Source: an uncultured Acetobacteroides sp. (GTDB lineage: Bacteria > Bacteroidota > Bacteroidia > Bacteroidales > ZOR0009). Taken from it: a DNA stretch of 64,000 bases. The stretch is taken from positions 620,001 to 684,000 of the forward strand of contig NZ_OY782755.1 in assembly GCF_963678165.1 (NCBI RefSeq), read 5' to 3'. The first letter of the stretch is position 1; every line of letters begins with the position of its first letter. The notes under the pieces are model-generated. The model was not told the DNA's origin. It searched no databases and worked only from the letters and a program-made list of their open reading frames with translations. Both the position numbers and the translations under genes were made by a program. Positions 35,980 through 45,458 of this stretch are shown here, in pieces.

Positions 35980-36530
35980 CCGCCCCATAGCCCTGAAAGG
36001 GCGCTATCAACGAGCATAGGGTGTAATCCTATGCTCCTATTCGATATACCCTCTTTCGCGCATGGAGCATCGCCCTATGCACCTATTCGATGCACCTACG
36101 TGCATCGCACACCATATCATCTCATGCCCACATTCGCGCATTACCTATCGCCGATGAACATATTTATACGCATGTTCTTTCCGATGGGCTACCCTCTCCC
36201 CATAGCCCTGAAAGGGCGTTATCTCTGAGCATAGGGTGCAGCCCTATGCTCTTTTCCCGATGGGTTACATTCATCGTTGGTATATTGCGCCCTATTTTTC
36301 TTTCCGATGGGCTATACCCATCGTTGGTTTATCACGTCCCTTCAGGGCTATTCCAAATCTTTCTCCCCACCCTCATAGCCCTGAAAGGGCGTGATCTACG
36401 AGCATAGGGTAACGCCCTATGCTCTTTTCCGGGCATAGGACGTAACCCTCTGCTCTCTTTTGCGCATGGCATCGCACTATGCTCTCGTATTCGAGAACAT
36501 ATATATGCGCACGTCCTACCATCCCATACT
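35980..36530. repeat. REP-like island 2, left part
   Basis: Same units as island 1: AGCCCTGAAAGGGCGCT at about 35991, a unit at about 36202-36354 closed by CCCTTCAGGGCT, and another start at about 36379. GAGCATAGGG-N5-CCCTATGCTC hairpins lie at about 36226 and 36400. The last unit breaks off at about 36440, shortly before the 3' end of the transposase gene. Confidence 0.85.
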
Positions 36531-36531
36531 C

Positions 36532-36984
36532 CTAATCCCACACATAACGTTCGTCGTATTCCACCTCGTACTTACTCAGGATAGTCCGATACTCCTCCTC
36601 GTACGATTTGTCTCCATGGTGCTTTTGCTGGTTGGCGATATAGTTTACAATCATGTCCACATCTCTTGGGTTAACCGAGAATGCCCCATAGCCATCCTGC
36701 CAGTAGAAGTTTCGGTAAGCACCACCCTTTGTTTTAATCCACTTCGACGAGTGCGACTTTAGATCCTCCATAAGCGTTACTAGCGCAACCTTTTTCGAGA
36801 GAAGGCATAGAATATGTATATGGTTGGTGTATCCGCCAACTCGTATCGGCTGGTACTCTAGGTTTTTGCAGATGCCACCGAGGTAGCTATGCAGCTCTTC
36901 CTCTATGGCGGAGTCTATCATCGGCACCCTATGCTTGGTGCTGAACACGATGTGGATGTAGTTGGTCACGAGCGACTGTCCCAT
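36532..36984 (-). CDS. Y1 (IS200/REP-associated) tyrosine transposase
   Basis: 150 residues, full length for the family. HUH metal-binding motif HIHIL within GGYTNHIHILCLL (about residues 50-62) and a C-terminal helix VDMIVNYIANQQKHH whose tyrosine is the expected nucleophile, followed by the conserved EEEYRTILSKYEVEYDERYVW. These single-strand transposases act on hairpin-bounded DNA. The gene is embedded in REP-like units and its flanks carry unit fragments (GATGGGCT, GTTAGTATATTACG), so it is the likely mobiliser of the islands here. It looks intact. Confidence 0.92.
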   Translation of the reverse strand: MGQSLVTNYIHIVFSTKHRVPMIDSAIEEELHSYLGGICKNLEYQPIRVGGYTNHIHILCLLSKKVALVTLMEDLKSHSSKWIKTKGGAYRNFYWQDGYGAFSVNPRDVDMIVNYIANQQKHHGDKSYEEEYRTILSKYEVEYDERYVWD

Positions 36985-37400
36985 ATCTCTGATTATTTTT
37001 GATGGGCTAGGCCCGTCGTTAGTATATTACGCACTATCTTTCTTTACGATGGGCTACCCCCTTCCCATAGCCCCGAAATGACGTCATCCTTTCCGATGGG
37101 CTACCCCCCCCCATAGCCCTGAAAGGGCGTTGTCTCCGAGCATAGGGTGCAGCCCTATGCTCTTTTCCCGATGGGTTACGTCCAACGTTGGTATATTGCG
37201 CTCTATGTTTCTTTCCGATGGGCTATACCCATCACGCCCCTTCAGGGCTATTCCTAATCTCTCTCCCCACCCTCATAGCCCTGAAAGGGTGTTATCTCCG
37301 AGCATAGGGCGTAGCCCTATGCGTCATTTTCGCGCATATGGCATCGCCTATGCTCTCGCATTCGCGTATATGGCGTAACCCTATGCTCTCATTCATAATT
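36985..37400. repeat. REP-like island 2, right part
   Basis: Begins 27 bp after the transposase start with the inner part of a unit (GATGGGCTAGGCCCGTC, TTAGTATATTACGCACTATC), then units at about 37112-37252 and 37276-37330. The internal order is as in island 1. Confidence 0.85.
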
Positions 37401-37408
37401 ATATTCAC

Positions 37409-37456
37409 AAAAAAATCCCCATTCAGCAAAGAAATCAATCATTGTCAAATGGGGAT
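37409..37456 (-). terminator. Rho-independent terminator
   Basis: On the minus strand: ATCCCCATTTGACA, loop, TGAATGGGGAT, then seven T. It lies 33 bp past the stop of the gene at 37489-38421. Confidence 0.85.
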
Positions 37457-37488
37457 CTATATCATTATCACTAGCCAAGCCCTCTCCG

Positions 37489-38421
37489 CTAGTTCTTATC
37501 CATCTTAATGGTAAGCATCACCATCTCATCGCCTGGCACGTTTACCGAAGTTGTTACTGCGGGATGCCCAACTTTCTCTGCCGTCACCGTATACTCGGTG
37601 GCATGCATGTTCTTAAGGTAGCAGATACCCTTATCGGCAGTCTTCTTTACAATAGGCTTAACCGTCGTTTCTACGCCCATTGCCAGCTTCTGCATCTTTG
37701 GGGTAAACGTCAGCGTAACCCCCTTTATCCCTTCGCCGGTGCTCGAGCACACCCTTGTCTTAAGCGTAATCTTGCTAGTAGCCCTGCTTGGCAGCTTACG
37801 GGTGGTGGTATAGCTCCTGTAGAACTCCGGATGCGTATGCTTCACCATCACCAGCAAAAGGTCGATCTTCTTCAGTACATCGTCGTTGGCTGCAAATAGT
37901 TCTTGGAGCTTAGCCGTTCCCATCTTCGAGTTCACCTTGGTGGCGTGCGTCACGGGTAGCATCAGCTTAAACTTCTCAATCATGCTGTTTAGCGCCACCA
38001 GCATCGCGGGTGTAACCCCGTACTTTTCCAGCTCTACAGCATGTTCCATCGCATTGGCGTACACCACCATGGCGCTGTCGCATAGCGTCGAGGCCGATGC
38101 TTTCTTCAGCTTGCTCTCCGTGAAGTGTACCTTCGCGCTCAGCACCACATTTCCGTTCAGCCGCCCATACGACTCCACCATCTCGCCTACGTTCAGCGTC
38201 ATCTTCACCAGATCGCCCCGTACCAAATCCTTATTCAGGGCTATACCCGTCGAGTTGCGCGTCAGCAGCTCCTTGGTGCTCACAATCGCCCCAACATTCG
38301 CATCCAGCACTCCCCAGTACTGCAGGTAGCCCGGTAGCGGATCCAGTATTGTCTTGTTAGCTTTTAGAAGATCAATCACGGCCAGGTTCATCGTTAGCTT
38401 TTGTTCGTACAAGTACCTCAT
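37489..38421 (-). CDS. Helical protein with C-terminal regulatory-like domain, 310 aa
   Basis: No signal peptide. Residues 1-210 are predicted helical, with alanine- and leucine-rich amphipathic segments (for example CDSAMVVYANAMEHAVELEK). The last 95 residues form a beta domain with SKITLKTRVCSSTGEGIKGV and GYCYLKNMHATEYTVTAEK-like phrasing (here GICYLKN), resembling a carboxypeptidase-regulatory-like fold. It is well expressed-looking, with its own terminator. It sits between REP island 2 and array B. An ATG at codon 11 is an alternative start. Function unknown. Confidence 0.7.
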   Translation of the reverse strand: MRYLYEQKLTMNLAVIDLLKANKTILDPLPGYLQYWGVLDANVGAIVSTKELLTRNSTGIALNKDLVRGDLVKMTLNVGEMVESYGRLNGNVVLSAKVHFTESKLKKASASTLCDSAMVVYANAMEHAVELEKYGVTPAMLVALNSMIEKFKLMLPVTHATKVNSKMGTAKLQELFAANDDVLKKIDLLLVMVKHTHPEFYRSYTTTRKLPSRATSKITLKTRVCSSTGEGIKGVTLTFTPKMQKLAMGVETTVKPIVKKTADKGICYLKNMHATEYTVTAEKVGHPAVTTSVNVPGDEMVMLTIKMDKN

Positions 38422-39143
38422 GGTAAATAGTTTTTTGTGGGTTTTTATTTAGTACAAAAACAAATATAATGTACTACATTAACATTTTCAAGAATTATAG
38501 TGAAAAAATATCAAATACACTTTATTTCACGCATGCCATCTTTTATATATGATATCTCCACATCTAATAGCTGCCATTTATCACCTGCTCGCCCTACGGT
38601 AAAATGCACCTACCCGCTACCACAAAGCGCATTACCTGTCATGTAAAAAAACATAGACACCAGCACTCGTCAAACCGTACCAGTAGCAAATATTCCCATT
38701 TTATTGCTCAATCCTTACACCCCGCTGCTATCACCTCGCCACCATCCCGCTCTTCCCCCCTCATAGCCCTGAAAGGGCGTGATCAATGAGCATAGGGTGC
38801 AGCTCTATGCGTAATTATGCGTCATCCATATTCGATATACCCTCGTTCGCGTATGGGGCATCGCTCATTAAACCATACCAGTAGCACATAATCCCATTTT
38901 ATTGCTCAATCCTTACACCCCGCTGCTATCACCTCGCCACCATCCCGCTTCACCCCTCATAGCCCTGAAAGGGCGTGATCAATGAGCATAGGATGCAGCC
39001 CTATGCGTAATTATGCATCATCCGTATTCGATATACCCTCGTTCGCGCATGGGAATCGCCCTATACTTACACGCATCCGCCACACACCTTATTCGCATCC
39101 GCCATGCACCGCACACGCCACCTCCACGGCGCTACTACGCCAC
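38422..39143. repeat. REP-like fragments between the 310-aa gene and array B
   Basis: Two partial units, at about 38762-38800 and 38958-39005 (CATAGCCCTGAAAGGGCGTGATCA then GAGCATAGG-N4-CAGCCCTATGCG), are part of a longer direct duplication: TTTTATTGCTCAATCCTTAC...CCACCATCCCGCT occurs at about 38699 and 38898. No gene is seen. Confidence 0.7.
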
Positions 39144-39521
39144 CGCACACCCATACAACGTCTCCGCGCTGTGCTACGATGCAATATCTCTGTGCTACGA
39201 TGTAATATCTCCGTGCTACGATGCAATATCTCTGTGTTACGATGCACATTCTTTGCGATACTACGTTTCCGCACTCCAATACTACGTCATCGCACTTGAA
39301 TACTACGTCTCCGCACTTCAATACTACGTCCTCGCACACCAATACTACGTCTTCGCACCTCAATCCTAGGCACTCGCACTTCAATACTACGTCTTCGCAC
39401 CTCAATACTAGGAGCTCGCACTTCAATACTAGGTCTCCGCGCATCAATACTAGGCACTCGCATTCTAATACTACGCTCCCGCACACCGATTCAACGACAC
39501 CGCACAGCCATACAACGACAC
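39144..39521. repeat. 21-bp-period array B
   Basis: Eighteen contiguous 21-bp units. The commonest form is CGCACTTCAATACTACGTCTC; units 2-5 have the variant core TGCTACGATGCAAT, and several late units read TAGG in place of TACG. All run in one direction. As in arrays A and C the period is exactly 21, so frames stay open on both strands, giving heptapeptide patterns such as YYVSALQ that are not convincing proteins. It lies 0.7 kb from the 310-aa helical protein. Confidence 0.85.
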
Positions 39522-40496
39522 CGCAACGGCACTACTCACAACCGCCTCACCAATTCTTGCTTTCGCAACACCGCTCACCCGCTTTGCACACCGCATCTAC
39601 CCACATCTGCATCCCCAACAATCCATATCATCTCGTTACGGGCTATTGCAGCATCAGCCATCACGGCAGCAACCACCAGCAGCTGCTATTCCATCAGCCG
39701 CAGGTATCAATGCATGGGCATTCTATCCAATGGCACCTCTCGCATCGATACTGCTATGCCGTCCGCTCGCTGTTGTAGCTCAAGTTCCGCGTTGCTTCAT
39801 TTTAAATTACCCAGTCTTTGGGCGTGCGCTCAGCGATATCGTCAGCGGTAACATTGCCGATACCCATTTTATTAGAAGTAGATGTCAAATTTCATCTGGT
39901 GCATGCTAATCCGGCTTGGCCTCTCTCGCTGCATCCTAAAGGCTATCATTCTGACACCGTCATGCTGCTACTATGTTCCAAGGATTATCCATCCTTTATT
40001 CCTCTTGCATGATGAATAGAAAAACGGTAAGCGAATATTTCCCTTAAATCGCTATCATCTAGTAAAAGTCATATTAAAGCACAACGCCATATTTTAAGGG
40101 TGAAATCCCTGAATATGTCCTTATGGATTAAACATTAAAAAATAGAATAAAACGATCATTAGGGGGATAACTAATCAGCGGCAGACAGCCGTACTATTGC
40201 AGGATAACATTTCTCCGTAAACACTATGGCGCAGCCATACCAGACTGGCACGAATTCTGTTCGAGCTGGTACATCCCGTTTGCGGGAGAGCGAAGCAACT
40301 ACAACGCCAATCTGCGCAATAGCGATGAAAGGACTAGAAGCAATTATTTGAGATGAGAGCATTTCACCGCGACCGAGCGAGTTAATTTGTGCCAAGGTTT
40401 TTTGGTCCTTTTTGACCTACAAAAAGGACAGATAGAAAGATGAGATTCGTTTTATAAGGTCTTACATTCTGCTAAATGCTTAGATTGTTTCCCAAA
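39522..40496. other. Gene-free stretch
   Basis: 39522-40140 shows no gene or clear repeat. About 40170-40440 shares with 790-1040 a block containing GCCATACCAGACTGGCACGAA and ends in GGTCCTTTTTGACCTACAAAAAGGAC, a hairpin-forming piece. It looks like another dispersed repeat family. Confidence 0.45.
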
Positions 40497-40522
40497 AGGA
40501 GAAATCCCTGAATTTCTCCTTC
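40497..40522 (+). other. Hairpin upstream of the DUF6090-like gene
   Basis: AAGGAGAAAT and ATTTCTCCTT around CCCTGA, about 100 bp before the ATG. A similar AAGGGTGAAATCCCTGAATAT lies at about 40095. Possibly a terminator or 5' leader structure. Confidence 0.4.
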
Positions 40523-40624
40523 GTTTACCAACATTATCGAGAATAGTTGCTAGTTTTGGGATCTTATGGTACGTATGCGCTCATGCGCGCTCATACAGCA
40601 CCATCAGTAAACATCAAAAAATAT

Positions 40625-41311
40625 ATGCAAGAGGAAATTAAGAAGCACGGCAAGAAAATCTTTACGATTGCAGCCGAATCTAACGCCGGTATCACCAGAA
40701 AGATGAAGGAGATACTGCTCGAAATCTTCATCATCTTCATAGCCGTAAGCATCTCCGTCTGGTTCCACAACTACAACGAGAAAAGGCATCAAGATGCAGA
40801 GGTCAAGGAGTTCCTCATCGACCTAAAAGACGACCTGTTGAAGGATAAGACAACCTACCAGCGGCATGTCGGTTTTTTTAACGAAGACTCCCAACTCTAC
40901 CAAAAGATTCTCAGCATCAATAAGAGCAATATTGACACCATGAATATTAAAATCATGTTCAATGTTAGAACGCTGAGCCTCTCCTGCGGCAACTACGAGG
41001 GGTTTAAGACGAGCGGCAAGATAGGCTACATCAAAAACAAGAAGCTAAAGAAGCTGCTGCTTGGCTACTACGAGAATGAGGTCAAAAGCCTAACGTTTGC
41101 CCAAGACTACTACATGCAGCAATCCAGCGCCTTATTCTCCTCCATTTTCGACAAAACCACTAACACCGACGAGTACCTCTGCTCAAAGAAGGTAAAGTGG
41201 ATGGCACGCGCGAACCTGGGTATTGCATCATCGGTTAAGGAGGAGCTGAACTACGACATAAAGCTAATCGATCAGCTGTTGAAGGAAATTGCTAAGGACA
41301 CTGCCGAATAG
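40625..41311 (+). CDS. DUF6090-like single-pass membrane protein
   Basis: The start at MQEEIKKHGKKIFTI gives 228 residues; the longer frame begins in non-coding sequence. One membrane helix near residues 30-46 (ILLEIFIIFIAVSISVWFHN), then NEKRHQDAEVKEFLIDLKDD, the arrangement of DUF6090 proteins: a short cytoplasmic N-terminus, one helix and a helical domain of about 170 residues. Function unknown. No neighbour on the same strand is close enough to suggest an operon. Confidence 0.7.
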   Translation: MQEEIKKHGKKIFTIAAESNAGITRKMKEILLEIFIIFIAVSISVWFHNYNEKRHQDAEVKEFLIDLKDDLLKDKTTYQRHVGFFNEDSQLYQKILSINKSNIDTMNIKIMFNVRTLSLSCGNYEGFKTSGKIGYIKNKKLKKLLLGYYENEVKSLTFAQDYYMQQSSALFSSIFDKTTNTDEYLCSKKVKWMARANLGIASSVKEELNYDIKLIDQLLKEIAKDTAE

Positions 41312-41397
41312 CGGACGCATCAATCCGGCAAACCGCAAAGGCTATCCATTCGCGTTGCGCTGCACTGCAATACCGATAGCCTTTGGCCGATGCTCTT

Positions 41398-42006
41398 TTA
41401 CAGCCAAAGCAGGTTTGCTGCAATTAGCACGAATACCGTGCTCTTAATCTTGCCAATATGGCGGCTTGCCGCCGATTGCTCCACGGCTCTATTGAGCAAC
41501 CCTGCGAAGTAAGCCACTACCGAAAAGATAGCAAGAGCCTGAATAAAGAATACCGCTCCTAGAATGAAAACCTGAAGGATGGTACTTGTGCCTGGCACTA
41601 CAAACTGGGGCAAAAAGGCAAGGTAGAAGAGCAGCACCTTTGGGTTAAGCACGTTCATCACAAAGCCTACCTTCATCAGCTTGGCGTACCCCTGTTTCCC
41701 CTCCGATTTCGAAATCCGTAATCCCTTTTCGCCCCACGACATGTAGGCTAGGTAGAGCAGGTACAGCGCTCCAAGCACCTTTACGCCAGTCAGTGCAACA
41801 GGATGCGTCGCCAGAAGCGCTGCAAGACCCAGCGCAACCGCCGTTGTATGCACAATAAGCCCCGAGCAAAGCCCTAAAGCCACAGCAACGCCGCTGCGCC
41901 ATCCGCTGGTGATGCTTTGTGCTACCACAAATAGGATATCGGGCCCCGGCAGCAGCGTTAGCAGCACCGATGCCGCAAGGAACGAGATGATTTGGTAGAT
42001 GTCCAT
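41398..42006 (-). CDS. LysE/RhtB-family amino-acid exporter
   Basis: 202 residues, six membrane helices. The family signature LLPGPDILFVVAQSITSGWRSG follows the first helix, and the NVLNPKVLLFYLAFLPQFV phrase lies in the central region. Members export amino acids such as threonine, homoserine or leucine; the substrate here is unknown. The start ATG gives MDIYQIISFLAASVLLTL. It is a single gene. Confidence 0.93.
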   Translation of the reverse strand: MDIYQIISFLAASVLLTLLPGPDILFVVAQSITSGWRSGVAVALGLCSGLIVHTTAVALGLAALLATHPVALTGVKVLGALYLLYLAYMSWGEKGLRISKSEGKQGYAKLMKVGFVMNVLNPKVLLFYLAFLPQFVVPGTSTILQVFILGAVFFIQALAIFSVVAYFAGLLNRAVEQSAASRHIGKIKSTVFVLIAANLLWL

Positions 42007-42200
42007 AGCTGATCCCCATTAGCGAGTGCCCAAATGTAGAAATTTATAGATTCCGAGCAAGCATCCCTGCCAGCCTATCGCAGCTTTGCCTGTCGCATAT
42101 TCCAGTACCATCCGAATAGCTGCACAAAAACAGAGCATCACTCCGCCAAAATTTGTATATTGCTCATATACTTTTCCGTAAACATGAAAAACCACCACTT

Positions 42201-42884
42201 ATGAAACGAATACTAGCTATTATTGGCGCTGCCGCGATGCTGCTCTCCTGCGAAAATGGTGCGGTAACAGAATATTCGGGCACCTACAAGTCTAAGGTAC
42301 TCGAGGTATCATCCATTCGCGTATTTACCGCCAAGGGCGAGGTTACGGATGCTTCCGTGGTGAAAGGCTTCGTTAAGCGTCGGCAGAGCAGCACCTCCTT
42401 TTTTTATGCCGATGGCAATCAGAACGCCGATGGTAAGATGGAGATTTCCTTTCTTACCGATCGAAAGGCGCAGGTCACCACCTCCAAGGGGTACGATGCA
42501 CGAACCGTTATCGGCAAGGGTTCCGATATCTACCTAGAGGCATACACCACCACGGTACGGATGAATAAGGAAGCCGAACCGCTGATCGATAAGCTGGTGA
42601 CATTCTTACCTCCAAATACATCAACCACCCCTCTTGCTGCTACTACCGGATATTATAGTAAAACAGAGTATAGGCATTGCTACTTTGTCAAGCAAAGCGG
42701 CGATGCTGTTCGCTTTCCGCAGCTCACGTACCTCTACGTTAAGGTTGGAACCGACAAGAAGGTGGTGAAGAAGGAGGAGTCGCAGCTGGTAAACAACGTG
42801 CTAAACGGCAGTATCGCTTCCAAGCTAAGCGATGGCGATACGATAGCAGTTCAGCAGTCGTATATTGTTTTGCAGAAGTTGTAA
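42201..42884 (+). CDS. Lipoprotein, 227 aa, unknown
   Basis: Starting at MKRILAIIGAAAMLLSC, with lipobox LLSC (Cys17). The mature part is beta-rich with a threonine-rich patch (ANTSTTPLAATTG-like) and no recognised domain. The longer frame from 42153 would bury the signal peptide. A shared terminator separates it from rlmN. Confidence 0.7.
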   Translation: MKRILAIIGAAAMLLSCENGAVTEYSGTYKSKVLEVSSIRVFTAKGEVTDASVVKGFVKRRQSSTSFFYADGNQNADGKMEISFLTDRKAQVTTSKGYDARTVIGKGSDIYLEAYTTTVRMNKEAEPLIDKLVTFLPPNTSTTPLAATTGYYSKTEYRHCYFVKQSGDAVRFPQLTYLYVKVGTDKKVVKKEESQLVNNVLNGSIASKLSDGDTIAVQQSYIVLQKL

Positions 42885-42908
42885 ACGAGGTGTCGCAATA
42901 TATAAATG

Positions 42909-42942
42909 AAAAAAGCATCGTAGATCTAGCTACGATGCTTTT
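42909..42942. terminator. Bidirectional terminator
   Basis: AAAAAGCATCGTAG and CTACGATGCTTTT around ATCTAG; it serves the converging lipoprotein and rlmN genes. Confidence 0.85.
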
Positions 42943-42964
42943 CCTTTATAGGGATATAGAGAGT

Positions 42965-44020
42965 TTAAAAGTCGGTATCCTCGTCTTTCTTGTTGAGTTC
43001 CTTAGTCGAAAGAAGCCCGCAGGCTGCGTAGATATCTTGTCCGCGCGATGCCCGTACCGTTGTTACCACACCTTTTGCGTTTAGCGCCTCCTTAAAGCCC
43101 TGAACGGTTTGCTCGTCCGATCCCAGCAGCGGAGTACCAGGGATAGGGTGGAAACGGATAAGGTTGATGCGGCACTTTAGCCCGTTGAGCAATCGGACCA
43201 GCTCCTTTACGTGCGCTGTTGTGTCGTTCACCCCCTTAAACATGATGTACTCGAAGCTTACGCGGCGCTGCTTGGTAAAGTCGTAGCGCTTTAGCTCCTC
43301 TATAACGTCATGAATCTTGTATACATTTTGAATGGGCATCAGCTTACGGCGCTCGTCATCGAACGGATCGTGGAGGCTGATGGCTAAATGGCACTTGCTC
43401 TTCTCCAGAAACTCCTTCATGGCAGGAATAACCCCGATGGTTGATACCGTTATTCGGGTTGGGCTCCAGCCGTAGCCGTAGTCGGAGGTGAGAATCTCCA
43501 GGCTCGCCAGCACATTCTGCAGGTTATCCATTGGCTCGCCCATCCCCATGTACACGAGGTTGGTCAGCTTCTCGAATTCGGGTATTGCCCTAACTTGGTT
43601 GAGGATTTCCCCTGCCGAAAGCTGCGATTGGAATCCCTGCTTGGCGGTCATGCAGAAGAGGCACCCCATTTTGCATCCGCTTTGCGACGATACGCATAGC
43701 GTAGCCCTATCCTTATCTGGGATATAAGCGCTCTCAATAAACTTTCCTCCGATGGTGGGGAAGAGGTATTTCTTGGTGCCATCAATCGAGGTTTGCACAT
43801 CGGTGGTGGCAATGTATCCAACCTGATACTCGTTCTTAAGCGCCTCGCGAGCCTTAAGCGAGAGGTTGGTGAACTGTTCAATGTCGGTAGCGTTCTTTTT
43901 ATAGAGCCAATCGGCAATTTGCTTAGCGGTGAAGCCGGGCATACCAAGCGAGGTGACTACCTCCTTGAGCTCAGCAAGCGTTTTACCGAAAAGCCAGGGC
44001 TTGTTTGTATCCGTAATCAT
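42965..44020 (-). CDS. rlmN: 23S rRNA (adenine-2503-C2)-methyltransferase RlmN
   Basis: 351 residues, family length. The radical-SAM cluster motif CKMGCLFC lies in CVSSQSGCKMGCLFCMTAKQ. The GMGEPMDNLQNV, SLHDPFDDERRKLMPI and FEYIMFKGVND segments are diagnostic for RlmN (Cfr relatives differ in these segments). It methylates A2503 of 23S rRNA and A37 of some tRNAs. Its start overlaps by one base the stop of the ferredoxin reductase gene upstream (TAATG), so the two are co-translated. Confidence 0.96.
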   Translation of the reverse strand: MITDTNKPWLFGKTLAELKEVVTSLGMPGFTAKQIADWLYKKNATDIEQFTNLSLKAREALKNEYQVGYIATTDVQTSIDGTKKYLFPTIGGKFIESAYIPDKDRATLCVSSQSGCKMGCLFCMTAKQGFQSQLSAGEILNQVRAIPEFEKLTNLVYMGMGEPMDNLQNVLASLEILTSDYGYGWSPTRITVSTIGVIPAMKEFLEKSKCHLAISLHDPFDDERRKLMPIQNVYKIHDVIEELKRYDFTKQRRVSFEYIMFKGVNDTTAHVKELVRLLNGLKCRINLIRFHPIPGTPLLGSDEQTVQGFKEALNAKGVVTTVRASRGQDIYAACGLLSTKELNKKDEDTDF

Positions 44021-44685
44021 TAGAAAAAAATCTCCGAAAGAATGTTGTCGAAGGGAATGCCTCTTTCGATGAGCAAATCCCTAACCTCGTTAACCATAAG
44101 CGGGTTGCCGCAAAGGTAGTATTTTTCATTTAATGGAAGGGATGGCGTTTCGCGCAGGTAGGAGGTGAGCCTTCCGCTGTAGATGTTGTCGTTGCTATCC
44201 TTTGATGAGCAGCGAACGTATTCCAAGCCTTCCATCCCCCGAAATAGGTCAGAGAAGTAGAATCCATCGATGGTTCTTGCTCCTTGAATTAGCAGCTTAT
44301 TGTTGGCTAGTCCCGATCTAGCCATCGAGATGAAAGGGGCAATGCCCGTACCCGTGGCAATCCAAACCGCAGGTTCGCTGTTGCCTATAAAACTTCCGTA
44401 TGGTGGCGATACGAATACTGTGTCGCCTGCTGATAGCTGGGCAAGTAGCGTCGTAAGCGTACCTTCCGGCTTTACGTCGAATAGTATTCCAATAAAATGC
44501 TCGTCTGTTCCTGATGCGATGCTGTACAGTCGGGGAGGAATGTCAGCATTTAGGGTAAGCGATAGCACCTGTCCCGCTTCAAATTCGTAGGGGCGCTCGA
44601 AGGTGAGGTAGTGTACGTAGGAGCTGATCTTTTCGTTGGCAATAATCTTGCATGGAGAGGTTCCTGGAATGGTAGGTTGATTCAT
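44020..44685 (-). CDS. Ferredoxin-NADP reductase (FNR family)
   Basis: 221 residues. The FAD motif RLYSIAS, the second flavin-binding segment GTLTTLLAQL, the NADP loop ATGTGIAPFISMARSG, the C-terminal YYLCGNPLMVNEVRDLL and the final EIFF match bacterial Fpr-type ferredoxin/flavodoxin-NADP reductases. It may supply electrons for the radical-SAM enzyme encoded directly downstream, which needs flavodoxin reduction; this link is inferred from the 1-bp overlap. Confidence 0.9.
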   Translation of the reverse strand: MNQPTIPGTSPCKIIANEKISSYVHYLTFERPYEFEAGQVLSLTLNADIPPRLYSIASGTDEHFIGILFDVKPEGTLTTLLAQLSAGDTVFVSPPYGSFIGNSEPAVWIATGTGIAPFISMARSGLANNKLLIQGARTIDGFYFSDLFRGMEGLEYVRCSSKDSNDNIYSGRLTSYLRETPSLPLNEKYYLCGNPLMVNEVRDLLIERGIPFDNILSEIFF

Positions 44686-44756
44686 GTTACTTCTATTTTG
44701 GCAGGAGTAACGCTTGGCGAATCAAATTGTTTTTGCGGAATGTTTTAGAAAATGTT

Positions 44757-44800
44757 AGAACCACCAACGCATATAGATATTCTATTGCATTGGTGGCTCT
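44757..44800. terminator. Terminator-like hairpin
   Basis: AGAACCACCAACGCA and TGCATTGGTGGCTCT with a 14-nt loop, about 80 bp past the VOC gene stop and upstream of the reductase gene. No strong T run. Confidence 0.5.
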
Positions 44801-44879
44801 GACATGAAAAAAATCTAACGCTTATCTCCGCAATCCTTCAGGTAAATGGTATGTTTGATCGTAATCAGCTTTCTGCCGA

Positions 44880-45320
44880 TTACTTCTTGGGGTATTCGTA
44901 GCTTACCATCCAGTTAATGCCATACTTATCGATTAGCATGCCGTAGTAGGCATCCCAGAATGTTTTCTGGAGAGGCATGCTTATGCGCCCTTCCTTAGAG
45001 AGTGCTTCGAATAGTTTGGTAGTCTCCTCCTCGCTTTTGGTGCTAATGGATAGCGAAATGTTATTGCCGAAATGTACCTCGCTATCAAACTCGCTATCGG
45101 CATCGCAGCAGTTGTCGCTCCCCATAAGGATGGTGTGCGAGTTAATTGGGAGGGAGATGTGAAGAATCTTTTCTCCTTCACATTTTGGAACTTGCTCCAC
45201 GTTTGGGGTGTTCTTATAGCGCTCCATATGGGTGAAATCACCACCAAAAATAGATTTGTAGAAGTTGAATGCCTCTTCGCAGTTGCCGTTAAAGGTAATG
45301 TAAGGATTAATCGTTGCCAT
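44880..45320 (-). CDS. VOC-superfamily protein (PhnB-like)
   Basis: 146 residues from MATINPYITFNGNCEEAFNF. NPYITFNGNCEEAFNFYKSIFGG is the PhnB-like signature, with ILHISLPINSHTILMGSD in the middle and the final KTFWDAYYGMLIDKYGINWM strand. These dimeric glyoxalase-fold proteins are of mostly unknown activity, despite the frequent label of 3-demethylubiquinone methyltransferase. The 12-residue N-terminal extension of the longer frame is not needed. Confidence 0.88.
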   Translation of the reverse strand: MATINPYITFNGNCEEAFNFYKSIFGGDFTHMERYKNTPNVEQVPKCEGEKILHISLPINSHTILMGSDNCCDADSEFDSEVHFGNNISLSISTKSEEETTKLFEALSKEGRISMPLQKTFWDAYYGMLIDKYGINWMVSYEYPKK

Positions 45321-45458
45321 TGTATTCCGCTGTTTTGTGGTGAATGTTAGTTTCAAGTTGCTCGACCAGCAAGCCCTTGAGTGTCTACGATACTAACGAA
45401 TGGCACAGACCTTTGTTCAATATATCTGCCGGGTAAATATTCGGCAGAATTACGGTTG

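Noticed and set aside
39067-39778. Several open frames across array B on both strands
   Set aside because: Same arithmetic effect of a 21-bp period; peptides are heptad repeats without a start signal or family.
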